Part shown: positions 20,675 to 29,578 of the stretch, in pieces | Layout of the letters: each line of letters starts with the position of its first letter | Numbering within the stretch: the first letter of the stretch is position 1 | Source of the DNA: Streptomyces sp. NBC_01262 | GTDB taxonomy: Bacteria; Actinomycetota; Actinomycetes; Streptomycetales; Streptomycetaceae | Length of the DNA: 64,000 nt | Assembly: GCF_036226365.1 (NCBI RefSeq) | Contig: NZ_CP108462.1 | Span: 1,426,001 to 1,490,000, forward strand | Direction of reading: 5' to 3' | The notes under the pieces: generated by a model | Seen by the model: the letters and a program-made list of their open reading frames with translations, nothing else | Told to the model about the DNA's origin: nothing | Databases searched by the model: none | Position numbers and translations under genes: made by a program

Positions 20675-22119
20675 CCTCGGATCCGGCCGCGTGCCACGAG
20701 GACGAACTGCGCGCGCTGTTCCTCTTCGAGAAGCTGTCCGACGACCAGCTGGCGTGGCTGTGCCGCGAGGGCCGGGTGGAGATGGACCAGCCGGGCCCGG
20801 TGTACACCGAGGGCGATGCCGCGACCTGCTTCTATGTACTGCTGGAGGGCACCGTCGTGCTGTCCCGCCGGGTCGGCGCGGACGACGTGGAGGTGTCCCG
20901 CACCTCGAAGGCCGGTGTGTACGCGGGGGCGTTCAACGCCTACCTCGGCGACCGGGTGCCGCAGGTGTACAACCACTCGATGCGGGTCACCGTGCCGTCG
21001 CGGTTCTACGTCCTGGCCGCCGACGACTTCGCGCGGATGATGCGGGAGTGGTTCCCGATGGCCGTGCACATGCTGGAGGGGGTGTTCTTCGGCAACCGCA
21101 ACACCCAGCAGGCAATCGGCCAGCGCGAACGGCTCCTCGCGCTCGGCTCGCTGTCGGCCGGCCTCACCCATGAGCTCAACAACCCCGCCGCGGCCTCGCT
21201 GCGCGCCACCGCCGCGCTGCGCGAGCGGGTCGCCGGGATGCGCCACAAGCTCGGCCTGATCGCCGCCGGGCCCTTCCAGCGGGACACCCTGATGACCCTG
21301 GTCGAACTGCAGGAACGCGCCGTGGAGCAGGTCGCCAAGGCCGCCCCGCTCGGCCCGATGGAGGCCTCCGACCGGGAGGACGCCGTCGGCGACTGGCTGG
21401 AGGACCACGGCATCGCCGGCGGCTGGGACCTGGCGCCGACCTTCGTCCAGGCCGGGCTGGACACCGAGTGGCTGGAGCATGTCGCGGCCACCGTGGACGA
21501 GGCCACGCTGGAGGGGGCGCTGCGCTGGCTGAACTACACCGTCGAGACCGAACTGCTGATGAACGAGATCGAGGACTCCACCACCCGCATCTCCAGCCTG
21601 GTCGGCGCCGCCAAGCAGTACTCCCAGATCGACCGGGCCCCCTTCCAGGTCGTCGACGTCCACGAACTCCTCGACAGCACCCTCCAGATGCTCGCGGGCA
21701 AGCTCGGCCCCGGCGTCGCCGTCGTCAAGGACTACGCCTGTGACCTGCCGAGGATCCCGGTCTACCCGGGCGAGCTCAACCAGGTCTGGACGAACCTCAT
21801 CGACAACGCGGCCTCCGCCATGGCCGGCACCGGCACCCTCACCGTGCGCACCGCGCTCGACCACGAACAGGTCCTGGTCGAGTTCCGCGACACCGGCCCC
21901 GGCGTGCCCGACGACATCCGCGGCCGGATCTTCGAGCCCTTCTTCACCACCAAGCCGGTGGGCGAGGGCACCGGCCTCGGGCTCGACATCTCCTGGCGCA
22001 TCGTGGTCAACAAGCACCACGGCGACCTCCAGGTGGAGTCGGTGCCCGGCGACACCCGTTTCCGGGTACGTCTCCCCCTCAGCGACCCCGAATCCGACGG
22101 ACAGCAGGAGACATCATGA
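20671..22119 (+). CDS. Cyclic-nucleotide-domain sensor histidine kinase
   Basis: A 482-residue soluble kinase. Residues about 15-135 form a cNMP-binding-type domain. The dimerisation box has His167 in LTHELNNPAA. The ATPase part has the N-box NQVWTNLIDNA, G1 DTGPGVPD, F-box FEPFFTTK and G2 GTGLGLD. No membrane segment is seen, so the signal is cytosolic. GTG at 20671 overlaps the stop of the receiver/flavoprotein gene, which is its likely partner, and its own stop overlaps the zinc-finger gene. Confidence 0.93.
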   Translation: MTSDPAACHEDELRALFLFEKLSDDQLAWLCREGRVEMDQPGPVYTEGDAATCFYVLLEGTVVLSRRVGADDVEVSRTSKAGVYAGAFNAYLGDRVPQVYNHSMRVTVPSRFYVLAADDFARMMREWFPMAVHMLEGVFFGNRNTQQAIGQRERLLALGSLSAGLTHELNNPAAASLRATAALRERVAGMRHKLGLIAAGPFQRDTLMTLVELQERAVEQVAKAAPLGPMEASDREDAVGDWLEDHGIAGGWDLAPTFVQAGLDTEWLEHVAATVDEATLEGALRWLNYTVETELLMNEIEDSTTRISSLVGAAKQYSQIDRAPFQVVDVHELLDSTLQMLAGKLGPGVAVVKDYACDLPRIPVYPGELNQVWTNLIDNAASAMAGTGTLTVRTALDHEQVLVEFRDTGPGVPDDIRGRIFEPFFTTKPVGEGTGLGLDISWRIVVNKHHGDLQVESVPGDTRFRVRLPLSDPESDGQQETS

Positions 22120-22466
22120 CCACGACACCGGCGATCGACCCCTCCGTACCGCCCAGCGGGACCGGCTGCGCCGAGTGCGACGCCCTGGGCGGCTGGTGGT
22201 TCCATCTGCGCCGATGTGCCCAGTGCGGGCACATCGGCTGCTGTGACACCTCCCCCGCCCAGCACGCCAGCGCCCACGCCGCCGCCACCGGGCACCCCGT
22301 CATCCGCAGCTTCGAGCCCGGCGAGGCCTGGTTCTGGAACTTCGCGACCGAGGACTACGTCGAGGACGGTCCCGAACTCGCCCCGCCCGCCAGCCGCCCC
22401 GGCGACCAGACCGTGCCGGGGCCCAGCGGCCGGGTGCCGGACGACTGGCGCGAGCACCTGCACTGA
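22116..22466 (+). CDS. UBP-type zinc-finger domain protein
   Basis: A 116-residue protein built around a ZnF-UBP fold: GCAECDALGG, CAQCGHIGCCD, then His residues in QHASAHAAATGHPV and the aromatic EAWFW. In eukaryotes this fold binds ubiquitin C-termini; the bacterial role is unknown. ATG at 22116 overlaps the kinase stop by 4 bp, making a three-gene unit with the kinase and the receiver/flavoprotein. It may act as a partner or ligand sensor for the pair. Confidence 0.9.
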   Translation: MTTTPAIDPSVPPSGTGCAECDALGGWWFHLRRCAQCGHIGCCDTSPAQHASAHAAATGHPVIRSFEPGEAWFWNFATEDYVEDGPELAPPASRPGDQTVPGPSGRVPDDWREHLH

Positions 22467-22481
22467 CCGCCCCGGCAGGCC

Positions 22482-24824
22482 CTAACCGCGCGGCGCCGTG
22501 ACCGGGGTGCTCATGGTCCGGGTGTGGTCGACGATGCGGGGGTCGCCTTCCAGCTTCACCTGCACGGAGGAGCCGGGGTCGCCCGCGGACTGGGCGACCG
22601 TGAGGGCGATCCAGCCGGGTTCTACGCGTCGGCGCAGGTCCCGCCCGGTGAAGCTGGTCATGTCCGCGTGGACCTCGAACCGCACCGTACGGGTCTCCCC
22701 TGCGGCGAGGTCGACGCGGGTGAAGCCGATGAGCTGGCGGACCGGCCGGGTGACGGAGGCGACCGGGTCGGTGAGGTAGAGCTGTGGCACCGCGGTGCCG
22801 GCCCGGGAGCCGGTGTTGGTGACGCTCGCCCATACGGTGACCGATCCGTCGACCGCGATGGCGGCCTCGGTGGCCTTCGCGCCGTCGACGCTGAACGTGG
22901 TGTAGGACAGGCCGTGCCCGAACGGGAACGCCGGGGTGGGGTCGATGTTGCTCACGCCGTCGCTCTTGAGGGCGAGCGGGGGCGCCAGGTAGGTGCCGGG
23001 CTGGCCGGCGGCGTCGCCCGGGATCTGCACGGGCAGGTGTCCGGAGGGGTTGACGCGGCCGGACAGGACGCCCGCGACGGCCGAGGCGCCCTCCTGCCCG
23101 GGGAAGAAGGCCTGCAGGGTCGCGTCGGCCTGCTTCGCGTGCCGGCCGATCGCGTACGGGCGGCCCGACACGACGACGAGGACGGTACGCCGCGCCGCGC
23201 CGAGGACGGCCTCGACCAGGTCTTCCTGGACTCCGGGGAGCGTCAGGGTGGCCAGGTCGCAGCCCTCGCCGGAGGTGCCCTCGCCGAACATTCCGGAGCG
23301 GTCGCCGACGACGAGGATCGTCAGGTCGGCCGCGGCGGCCGCGGCCACGGCGGCGTCGATCCCGCCGCGGTCGTCGCCGGTGACCGCGCACCCGGCCTCA
23401 TGGTGCAGCGTGGCGCCGGGGAACTCCCGCCGGATCGCGTCGAGCACCGTCGGGGCGCCGATTCCCAGCGCGGCCTCGGGGTGGTGCGGGAGGACGTGGT
23501 TGGGGAAGGAGTAGCAGCCGAACAGGCAGCGGGCGTCGTCGGCGGCGGGGCCGATGACGGCGATGGACCGCGGGCCGTCGGCGAGCGGGAGGATGCCGGA
23601 GCCGTTGTCGAGCAGGACGACGGATTCCTCGGCCAGGACGCGGGCGATGTCGCGGTTGCGGGGCGAGTCGAAGTCCGCGGGGGCGGTGTACTGCCGGGGC
23701 TGCCATCCGGGGTCGAGCAGGCCGAGCTCGGCCTTCTGGGTCAGGACGCGCAGGACCGCCCGGTCCAGGAGGTCGGTGCTGACGCGGCCGTCCTTGAGCA
23801 TGGTCAGCAGGGCGTCGCCGTAGCCCGTGGTGTGGGGCAGTTCGACGTCGATCCCGGCGTGCAGGGCGGCCTGCGCCGCGCCGGGGACGTCGGCGGCCAC
23901 GTGGTGCATGGAGGCGAGGAAGGCGATGGCCCAGTAGTCGGAGACCACAGTGCCCTCGAATCCCCAGCTGTCGCGCAGCAGATGGGTGAGCAGGGTCTCG
24001 TCGGCGCCGCAGGGCACGCCGTCGATGTCGTTGTAGGCGTTCATCACCGAGCCGACCTTGCCGGTGACGACGGCCTTCTCGAACGGCACGAGGATGACGT
24101 CGGCCAGTTCGCGCGGGCCGACGGCCGCCGGGGCGTGGTTGCGCGCCGCCCGGGAGGTGGAGTAGCCGGCGAAGTGCTTGAGGGTCGCGATGGTGCCGGC
24201 CGACTGGAGGCCCTGCACGTAGGACAGCGCGAGCTCCGAGACGAGGTAGGGGTCCTCGCCGAGGGTCTCCTCGACCCGGCCCCAGCGGTAGTCGCGCACC
24301 ACGTCCAGGACGGGGGACAGTCCCTGGTGGATGCCGACGGCCGCCATGTCCGAGCCGATGGCCGCGGCCATCGACCGGACCAGCTCCGGGTTCCAGGTGG
24401 CCGCCCAGGCGAGCGGGGTCGGGTAGACCGTGGCCTGCCAGGTGGTGAGGCCGGTCAGGCACTCCTCGTGGGCGATGGCGGGGACGCCGAACCGGTTCGC
24501 CGCCACGACCTGCTCCTGGAAGGCGGCCAGCTGCTCGCGGCCGGCCTCCGGGGCGATCGGCGCGGTGCCGAACACCCGGGTCAGGTGCCCGAGGCCGTCG
24601 ATGATGGCCTCGTCGAAGCTCTCGGCCCCGCGGAAGGTGTCCTGCATCGGCGCCACGTCCCCGGAGGTGTCGTGGCCCGGCCAGGTGCTGCCGAGCTGCT
24701 GGACCTTCTCGGACTCGGTCATCGCGTCGAGCAGTGCCCGGGCGCGAACGGCCGCCGGCCTGGCGGTGTCGTTCCACAGCCCGGTCTTCGGGCGCTCGTC
24801 GCTGATCGTCAAGGTCTCATCCAT
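22482..24824 (-). CDS. GH3-family beta-glucosidase
   Basis: A 780-residue enzyme without a signal peptide. The N-terminal GH3 barrel includes VSDYWA, whose Asp is the expected nucleophile, and the KHFAGYS substrate loop. The second domain has SIAVIGPAADD and GEGCDLATLTLPG, and a fibronectin-III-like C-terminus (VTNTGSRAGTAVPQLYL) completes the usual layout. It probably hydrolyses an oligosaccharide imported by the ABC system encoded just upstream in the same direction, so it is the intracellular step. It is convergent with the zinc-finger gene, 15 bp apart. Confidence 0.93.
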   Translation of the reverse strand: MDETLTISDERPKTGLWNDTARPAAVRARALLDAMTESEKVQQLGSTWPGHDTSGDVAPMQDTFRGAESFDEAIIDGLGHLTRVFGTAPIAPEAGREQLAAFQEQVVAANRFGVPAIAHEECLTGLTTWQATVYPTPLAWAATWNPELVRSMAAAIGSDMAAVGIHQGLSPVLDVVRDYRWGRVEETLGEDPYLVSELALSYVQGLQSAGTIATLKHFAGYSTSRAARNHAPAAVGPRELADVILVPFEKAVVTGKVGSVMNAYNDIDGVPCGADETLLTHLLRDSWGFEGTVVSDYWAIAFLASMHHVAADVPGAAQAALHAGIDVELPHTTGYGDALLTMLKDGRVSTDLLDRAVLRVLTQKAELGLLDPGWQPRQYTAPADFDSPRNRDIARVLAEESVVLLDNGSGILPLADGPRSIAVIGPAADDARCLFGCYSFPNHVLPHHPEAALGIGAPTVLDAIRREFPGATLHHEAGCAVTGDDRGGIDAAVAAAAAADLTILVVGDRSGMFGEGTSGEGCDLATLTLPGVQEDLVEAVLGAARRTVLVVVSGRPYAIGRHAKQADATLQAFFPGQEGASAVAGVLSGRVNPSGHLPVQIPGDAAGQPGTYLAPPLALKSDGVSNIDPTPAFPFGHGLSYTTFSVDGAKATEAAIAVDGSVTVWASVTNTGSRAGTAVPQLYLTDPVASVTRPVRQLIGFTRVDLAAGETRTVRFEVHADMTSFTGRDLRRRVEPGWIALTVAQSAGDPGSSVQVKLEGDPRIVDHTRTMSTPVTAPRG

Positions 24825-24902
24825 TTCATACGGGCGACACGGAAAAAGGCATGGGTGGGGTACGCGGCGGCGCCGAGGGCGCCGCCGGTCAGGCCAGGCA
24901 GG

Positions 24903-25721
24903 TCACTTGCCGCCGGCTCCCATCAGTCCCGCCACGAGAGCCCGCCGGGCGAAGAGATAGACGACGAGGATGGGAACGGCGGACATCAGCACGGCGGCCA
25001 GCAGGGCGGGGACGTTGGCCCCGTACTGGGAGACGAAGTTGTACAGACCCAGGGTCACCAGCTTGTCGTCCTCGGACTGGGTCATGATCAGCGGGAACAG
25101 GAAGCCGTTCCAGGCCTGCAGGGCCGTGAAGACGCAGGCGGTCGCGATGCTCGGTCGTGACATCGGGATGACCAGGTCCCGCAGGACCCGGGCCGGGTTC
25201 GCGCCGTCCAGGGCCATGGCCTCGTACAACTCGGTGCCGATGTCCCGCATTCCGCCGCTGAGGACCAGCACGGTCACCGGCAGCGCGAACGCCGCGGTGG
25301 GCAGGATGATGCCCCAGAGGCTGTCGTACAGGTTGAGGCGGTTGATGATCAGGAAGAGCGGGATGACGACCGCCTGGGAGGGAATCGCCAGCCCCACCAG
25401 GAACAGCCGGAAGACCCCTCGGGTGAGCCAGCCCCGCCCCCGGACGACGGCATAGCTGATCGGGATGCCCAGGAGCAGCACGATGGCGACCGTGAACGCC
25501 GCGACGAAGATGGTGTTCCAGATGTAGTGCAGGAAGCCGCTGTCGATGACGGTGGCGAAGTTGTCGAGCGTCAGGTGGGAGGGGATCGATACGGGCCCCC
25601 CGTCGGTGTAGGAGGTCTGCGGCTGGACCGCCGTGTTCACCAGCGCGTACAGCGGTACGCCGATGATCAGGAGCCATACGAAGGCCGCGAGGCCCGCGAC
25701 GTAGTTCGGGCGCGTCCTCAC
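24903..25721 (-). CDS. Carbohydrate ABC transporter permease, MalG type
   Basis: A 272-residue permease with six helices and the EAA loop (EAMALDGANPARVLRDLVIP) that contacts the ATPase. GTG at 25721 is chosen because it overlaps the TGA of the partner permease (GTGA); the longer open frame upstream is shadow sequence of the partner gene. No sugar-ABC ATPase is encoded nearby, so a shared MsiK-type ATPase elsewhere is likely, as in most Streptomyces sugar importers. Confidence 0.93.
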   Translation of the reverse strand: MRTRPNYVAGLAAFVWLLIIGVPLYALVNTAVQPQTSYTDGGPVSIPSHLTLDNFATVIDSGFLHYIWNTIFVAAFTVAIVLLLGIPISYAVVRGRGWLTRGVFRLFLVGLAIPSQAVVIPLFLIINRLNLYDSLWGIILPTAAFALPVTVLVLSGGMRDIGTELYEAMALDGANPARVLRDLVIPMSRPSIATACVFTALQAWNGFLFPLIMTQSEDDKLVTLGLYNFVSQYGANVPALLAAVLMSAVPILVVYLFARRALVAGLMGAGGK

Positions 25722-26650
25722 AGCCCCTCCAGCGTGCTTGTCATCTTGTCGTACCCGCTGATCTTCATAAGGGCGAGTGATGCGCCGGTGGCCAGCAGGA
25801 GCAGGAAGCTCGCGATGGCGCTCGCGTAGCCGTAGTCGTACGTCCGGAACGCGGTCTGGTACATCGAGAAGGGAAGGATCGAGGTGTCGGTGCCGGGGCC
25901 GCCGTTGGTCAGCAGCAGGACGATGTCGAAGGCCGTGAGCCCGCCGATGACCATGAAGGTGGTCGAGGTGACCATCGTGTTCCGCAGCTGGGGAAGGGTG
26001 ATGTGGATGAACTGCCGCACCCGCCCCGCGCCGTCGATCTCCGCCGCCTGGTAGAGGGTGTTCGGGATCGCGCGGGCGGCGCCCTGGTAGAGCAGGGAGT
26101 GGAACGGGACGAACTGCCAGCTCGTGACGACGATCAGGCAGACGATCGCGCCCTTTTGCGTGCCGAGCACATTGCTGTCCCCGAAGAGCGCGCCGAGCTT
26201 GGCCGGGACACCGAAGTTCGGGTCGAGCAGCTGCCGCCACATGACGGCCGTGGCCGCCGTGGAAAGCAGCAGCGGCAGGAAGAAGATCGCCGACAGGACG
26301 GCGCGGTTGCGCTGGTGACCGGCCGACCAGACGCCCAGCAGGATGCTGACGGGTGCCTGCACCGCGATGTTCCCGACCAGCAGGACCCCTGTGACGAGGG
26401 TGGACTGCCAGATCTGGCCGTCGTCGATGAACCGCGACCAGTTGGCGAGTCCGGTGAACTGCGGGGCGTTGAGCCCGTCCCAGCTGGTGAGGGACAGGTA
26501 CAGCACGCCCACCATCGGGGCGACGGCGAAGACGAGGAAGAACACCAGCCCGGGAATCGCCCAGCCCACGCCGGGCCGCTCCAGGGTGGGAGCGGCCCGG
26601 TCACGGGCCTTGCGGTTCCGGACGAGTCGCGCACTCGTTAGGGAGACCAC
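25718..26650 (-). CDS. Carbohydrate ABC transporter permease, MalF type
   Basis: A 310-residue permease with about six helices and the EAA loop (QAAEIDGAGRVRQFIHITLP). It starts with GTG at 26650, 29 bp after the binding-protein stop, and is coupled to the MalG-type partner. Together they form the channel for an oligosaccharide of beta-glucoside or related type, judging from the adjacent GH3 enzyme. Confidence 0.93.
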   Translation of the reverse strand: MVSLTSARLVRNRKARDRAAPTLERPGVGWAIPGLVFFLVFAVAPMVGVLYLSLTSWDGLNAPQFTGLANWSRFIDDGQIWQSTLVTGVLLVGNIAVQAPVSILLGVWSAGHQRNRAVLSAIFFLPLLLSTAATAVMWRQLLDPNFGVPAKLGALFGDSNVLGTQKGAIVCLIVVTSWQFVPFHSLLYQGAARAIPNTLYQAAEIDGAGRVRQFIHITLPQLRNTMVTSTTFMVIGGLTAFDIVLLLTNGGPGTDTSILPFSMYQTAFRTYDYGYASAIASFLLLLATGASLALMKISGYDKMTSTLEGL

Positions 26651-26679
26651 GTAAATGCCTTTCCTGCTTCTTTCAGTGC

Positions 26680-27969
26680 CTACTTCTTCAGCGCGGAGAC
26701 CGCGCTGACGAACTGCTCCGGCGTGCTCTGGCCGTTGAACAGCTTCTGGATCTCGGTGAGCAGCGGGGTGCCCAGGGTGAGGCCGAGCGCCTGGTCCCAG
26801 GACTGCGTGAAGGACGGCGCCTTGCTCACCAGGTCGTACTGGAAGTTCGCGTACGCCGGGTCCGGGGCCTTGGCGAGCATCGCCTTGGCGTTCGTCGTGA
26901 CCGGCACCTCGCCCTTGTCGACCAGTCCCTGGACGTAGGTGTCACTGTAGGAGGTCTTCAGGAACTCGCTCGCGGTCTTGCTGGGGGCGGTGGTGGTCAC
27001 CGAGATGTAGTTGGTGGGGTTGCCGACCACGTCGGCCGGGTCGCCCTTGCCGCCGTCGACGGACGGGAAGGCCACGTATCCCATGCCGCTCTTGGCGAAC
27101 TCCGGGGCCTCGCCCTGCTGGACGGCGTACTCCCACGAGCCCATCAGGGTCATCGCGGCCTTGCCCTTGTTCAGCAGGGTGGAGGTGCCGCCGGCGCCGT
27201 AGCTGACCGAGCCGAAGTTCTTGCCGAAGGCGCCGCTGTCGACGAGCTCCTTGACGAGCTGCGCGGTCTTGAGGACGGCGGGGTCCTTCCACTGGGACCA
27301 GTCGCCGGCCTGGATCTTGTTGAAGAGCTCGGGGCCCGCGAGGCGGTCCACGAGGTACTCGATCCACATCAGCTCGGTCCAGGAGGAGCTGGCGTTGCCC
27401 CCCACCGCGAAGGGGGTGATGCCCTTGGCCTTGAAGACCTTCACCAGGTTCGTCAGGTCGCTCCACGTCTGCGGGGGCTGCACACCGGCGTCGGTGAAGA
27501 CCTTCTTGTTGTAGAACATGAACACCGGCTGCGTACCGCGGATCGGGATCCCGACCAGCTTTCCGTCCACCTTTCCGGCGTCCAGCGCGGAGGGCAGGAA
27601 GTGCGACTCCAGGCTCTTGTCGAGCGTTACCAGCTTCCCGGCCTTGACGTAGTCGCTGAGGCTGCCGCCGCCCCAGTTGAAGAAGAGCCCGGGCATCTTC
27701 GAGGAGCCCATGCCCGTCCGGAGCTTGTCCTTGTACCCGTCCGAGGCGATGATCGACAGGTTGACCTTGCCGTTGCCGGTGGAGTTGAAGGTGTCCACGG
27801 CGGTCTTCTGCACGGTGTTGGTCGGGTCCTGGAGTGTCCAGAACTGGACGTTGCCCGTGGGCGAGGAGGCCGAGCCGCCGGACGTTCCACAGGCGGCCAC
27901 GGTGACCATCATCGTGGTGGTCGCCAGCAGCGCGGCGCAGGCTCTTCTACGCGAGAATATGTTCTTCAT
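26680..27969 (-). CDS. Sugar ABC transporter substrate-binding lipoprotein
   Basis: A 429-residue family-1 extracellular binding protein. The lipobox TVAAC fixes the start at ATG 27969, with AAAGGTG as ribosome site. Segments such as VQFWTLQDPTNTV, LFFNWGGGSLSDYV and AAMTLMGSWEYAV are typical. It is the first gene of the sugar operon. A 168-bp inverted-repeat element lies 19 bp upstream of its start, inside the leader, with a LacI-type operator on the far side of it. Confidence 0.93.
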   Translation of the reverse strand: MKNIFSRRRACAALLATTTMMVTVAACGTSGGSASSPTGNVQFWTLQDPTNTVQKTAVDTFNSTGNGKVNLSIIASDGYKDKLRTGMGSSKMPGLFFNWGGGSLSDYVKAGKLVTLDKSLESHFLPSALDAGKVDGKLVGIPIRGTQPVFMFYNKKVFTDAGVQPPQTWSDLTNLVKVFKAKGITPFAVGGNASSSWTELMWIEYLVDRLAGPELFNKIQAGDWSQWKDPAVLKTAQLVKELVDSGAFGKNFGSVSYGAGGTSTLLNKGKAAMTLMGSWEYAVQQGEAPEFAKSGMGYVAFPSVDGGKGDPADVVGNPTNYISVTTTAPSKTASEFLKTSYSDTYVQGLVDKGEVPVTTNAKAMLAKAPDPAYANFQYDLVSKAPSFTQSWDQALGLTLGTPLLTEIQKLFNGQSTPEQFVSAVSALKK

Positions 27970-27988
27970 TGAACACCTTTCGATTCGG

Positions 27989-28156
27989 CTAGGGCCTGTC
28001 CGGGGGATATCCGTGGGAGAAGGAGCGGGTTCTGGCGCCTGTGATCGCAAGGCGCCGGAGCGCCCACAGGGTGGTTTCCTGTGGGCGTTTCGGCAACGCC
28101 GCGAGCACTGGTGCCAGAGCACGCGACGCCACGGCGATCCCCCGGACAGGCCCTAG
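27989..28156. mobile_element. MITE-like element with 20-bp perfect terminal inverted repeats
   Basis: The ends are CTAGGGCCTGTCCGGGGGAT and its exact complement, enclosing 128 bp without an open frame. Internal complementary stretches (GCGCCCACAGG with CCTGTGGGCG; CTGGCGCC with GGTGCCAG) let the whole element fold into one long hairpin. The outer CTAG at both ends may be part of the repeat or a target duplication. It resembles non-autonomous derivatives of actinomycete IS elements; no transposase gene is in the window. It lies between operator and start codon of the sugar-binding-protein gene. Confidence 0.8.
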
Positions 28157-28243
28157 GGCCAGCCAAATGAGAGGCGTGTGCTGGCGTCCGTCACGCTAAG
28201 CGGCGTCATTCGACATCGGCAAGAAACAAAAGGCCGTCACCTT

Positions 28244-28256
28244 CGAAAGACTTTCG
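28244..28256. promoter_or_regulatory. LacI-type operator CGAAAG-A-CTTTCG
   Basis: A perfect 13-bp palindrome with an odd centre, matching the CGAAAS-N-STTTCG form typical of LacI-family sites. It lies upstream of the sugar operon, beyond the MITE, and 6 bp after the lacI stop codon. Confidence 0.7.
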
Positions 28257-28261
28257 CAGAT

Positions 28262-29296
28262 TCACGCCGCACCGGACGGCGGGGCCGTCGACTGCCGCAG
28301 CACCAGCTCAGTGGTGAGTTCCATGCGCATCGTCGCCGGGGGCTTGCCGTCGGCCAGCCGCAGCAGGACCCTCGTGGCCTCCTGGCCGAGCTCCTGGAAG
28401 GGCTGGCGTACGGCGCTCAGCGGCGGTGAGGCCATCGCGGCCACCGGGGTGTCGTCGAACGACATGACCGACAGCCCTTGCGGGACCGCGATGCCGAGCT
28501 GCCGGGCCGCCTCCAGGGCCCCCAGCGCCTGGGTGTCGCTGGCGGCGAACAGGGCCGTCGGCGGGTCGTCGCAGCCCAGGATCCGCCGGGCGACGACCAG
28601 GGCCTCGCCGTAGTCGAAGTCCGTCGATCGCACGATCCCCGGGTCGTACGCGATACCGGCCTCCTCAAGGGCGGCGCGGTAGCCGTGCAGGCGCGCCGCC
28701 CCGGCCATCGAGCTGGAACGGCCGGCAAGCATGCCGATGCGGCGGTGCCCGAGGCCGATGAGGTGCTGCACCGCCGTGGTGGCCCCGTGCCAGTTCGTCG
28801 CCCCGATGCTCGGGATGTCCCAGGTCGGCGCGTTCAGCGGATCGATGAGCACGACCGGCAGCCGCTGGTCCACGACGCGGCGCTGGTCCTGCTCGGTCAG
28901 CGTGGAGATGACGATGACCAGGCCGAGGGCCTCCAGCGCCGCGCACTCGTCCAGCCACTGGGCGATCGACCGCCTGCTGGTCGTACCGACGGTCGTGGCG
29001 ACTCCCCGCTCGGCCGCCGAGTCGACGATGCCGCGCGCGACCTCCAGCGTGTACGGGCTCGACAGGTCCCGGAACACGGCCAGGATCTGCCGCGGCCGCT
29101 GCGCGTCGGCCTCCCAGGCCCGGACGTAGCCGTGCAGCGTCAGCAGTTCCTCGACCCGGGCCCGCGTCGCCGCGGACACGTCGCGCCGGCGGTGGACGAC
29201 CTTGGAGACGGTCGCGATCGATACGCCGGCTTCCTTGGCTATCGAGGTGAGAAGTCCGTACTGTGCGTCCAGGCTCGCCCTGGCTCGGCCCGTCAC
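28262..29296 (-). CDS. LacI-family repressor 1 of the sugar locus
   Basis: A 344-residue repressor. The helix-turn-helix is at about 16-35 (SIAKEAGVSIATVSKVV), followed by the hinge region and a periplasmic-binding-like core (GLVIVIST, RIGMLAGRS, ALFAASDTQALG, VMSFDDTPVAAM). It starts with GTG at 29296. The upstream gap holds two LacI-type palindromes, and a third lies downstream, before the sugar operon, so it likely controls itself, the transporter and the secreted hydrolase. About two thirds of its residues match the repressor at 31828-32859 by eye. Confidence 0.93.
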   Translation of the reverse strand: MTGRARASLDAQYGLLTSIAKEAGVSIATVSKVVHRRRDVSAATRARVEELLTLHGYVRAWEADAQRPRQILAVFRDLSSPYTLEVARGIVDSAAERGVATTVGTTSRRSIAQWLDECAALEALGLVIVISTLTEQDQRRVVDQRLPVVLIDPLNAPTWDIPSIGATNWHGATTAVQHLIGLGHRRIGMLAGRSSSMAGAARLHGYRAALEEAGIAYDPGIVRSTDFDYGEALVVARRILGCDDPPTALFAASDTQALGALEAARQLGIAVPQGLSVMSFDDTPVAAMASPPLSAVRQPFQELGQEATRVLLRLADGKPPATMRMELTTELVLRQSTAPPSGAA

Positions 29297-29380
29297 TGCG
29301 GCTGCGACCTCCCTGTCACCGACCGGTTCGCCGGCGAGCCAAAACTAGAGGGCCGCGGCCGCAACTCCCCCCTGTTGGTG

Positions 29381-29393
29381 CGAAACTCTTTCG
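29381..29393. promoter_or_regulatory. LacI-type operator CGAAAC-T-CTTTCG
   Basis: A near-perfect 13-bp palindrome 85 bp upstream of the lacI-1 start codon, in the divergent region with the secreted hydrolase. Suggests autoregulation. Confidence 0.6.
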
Positions 29394-29474
29394 CTGCCGT
29401 TGCGGGAAACACCGCCGAGATGCTCACCGACCCGCTGGTTGCCGCCATGTCAACACCCAGTCACGGTCGGCTTG

Positions 29475-29487
29475 CGAAACGGTTTCG
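29475..29487. promoter_or_regulatory. LacI-type operator CGAAAC-G-GTTTCG
   Basis: A perfect 13-bp palindrome about 90 bp upstream of the start of the secreted beta-propeller hydrolase. It shares layout with the sites at 28244 and 29381 and suggests the hydrolase is repressed by the adjacent LacI protein(s). Confidence 0.7.
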
Positions 29488-29578
29488 GAAACGTGCCGGT
29501 GACATTGCGGCGTTGCGTCCCAATACTGTCCCCATCCCAGGCTGATGACCGCTGACCATGACGATCAGAGGAACTGCA

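Noticed and set aside
24889..25677. Alternative frame over the MalG-type permease
   Set aside because: His/Arg-rich shadow; the real permease in the other frame has helices and an EAA loop.
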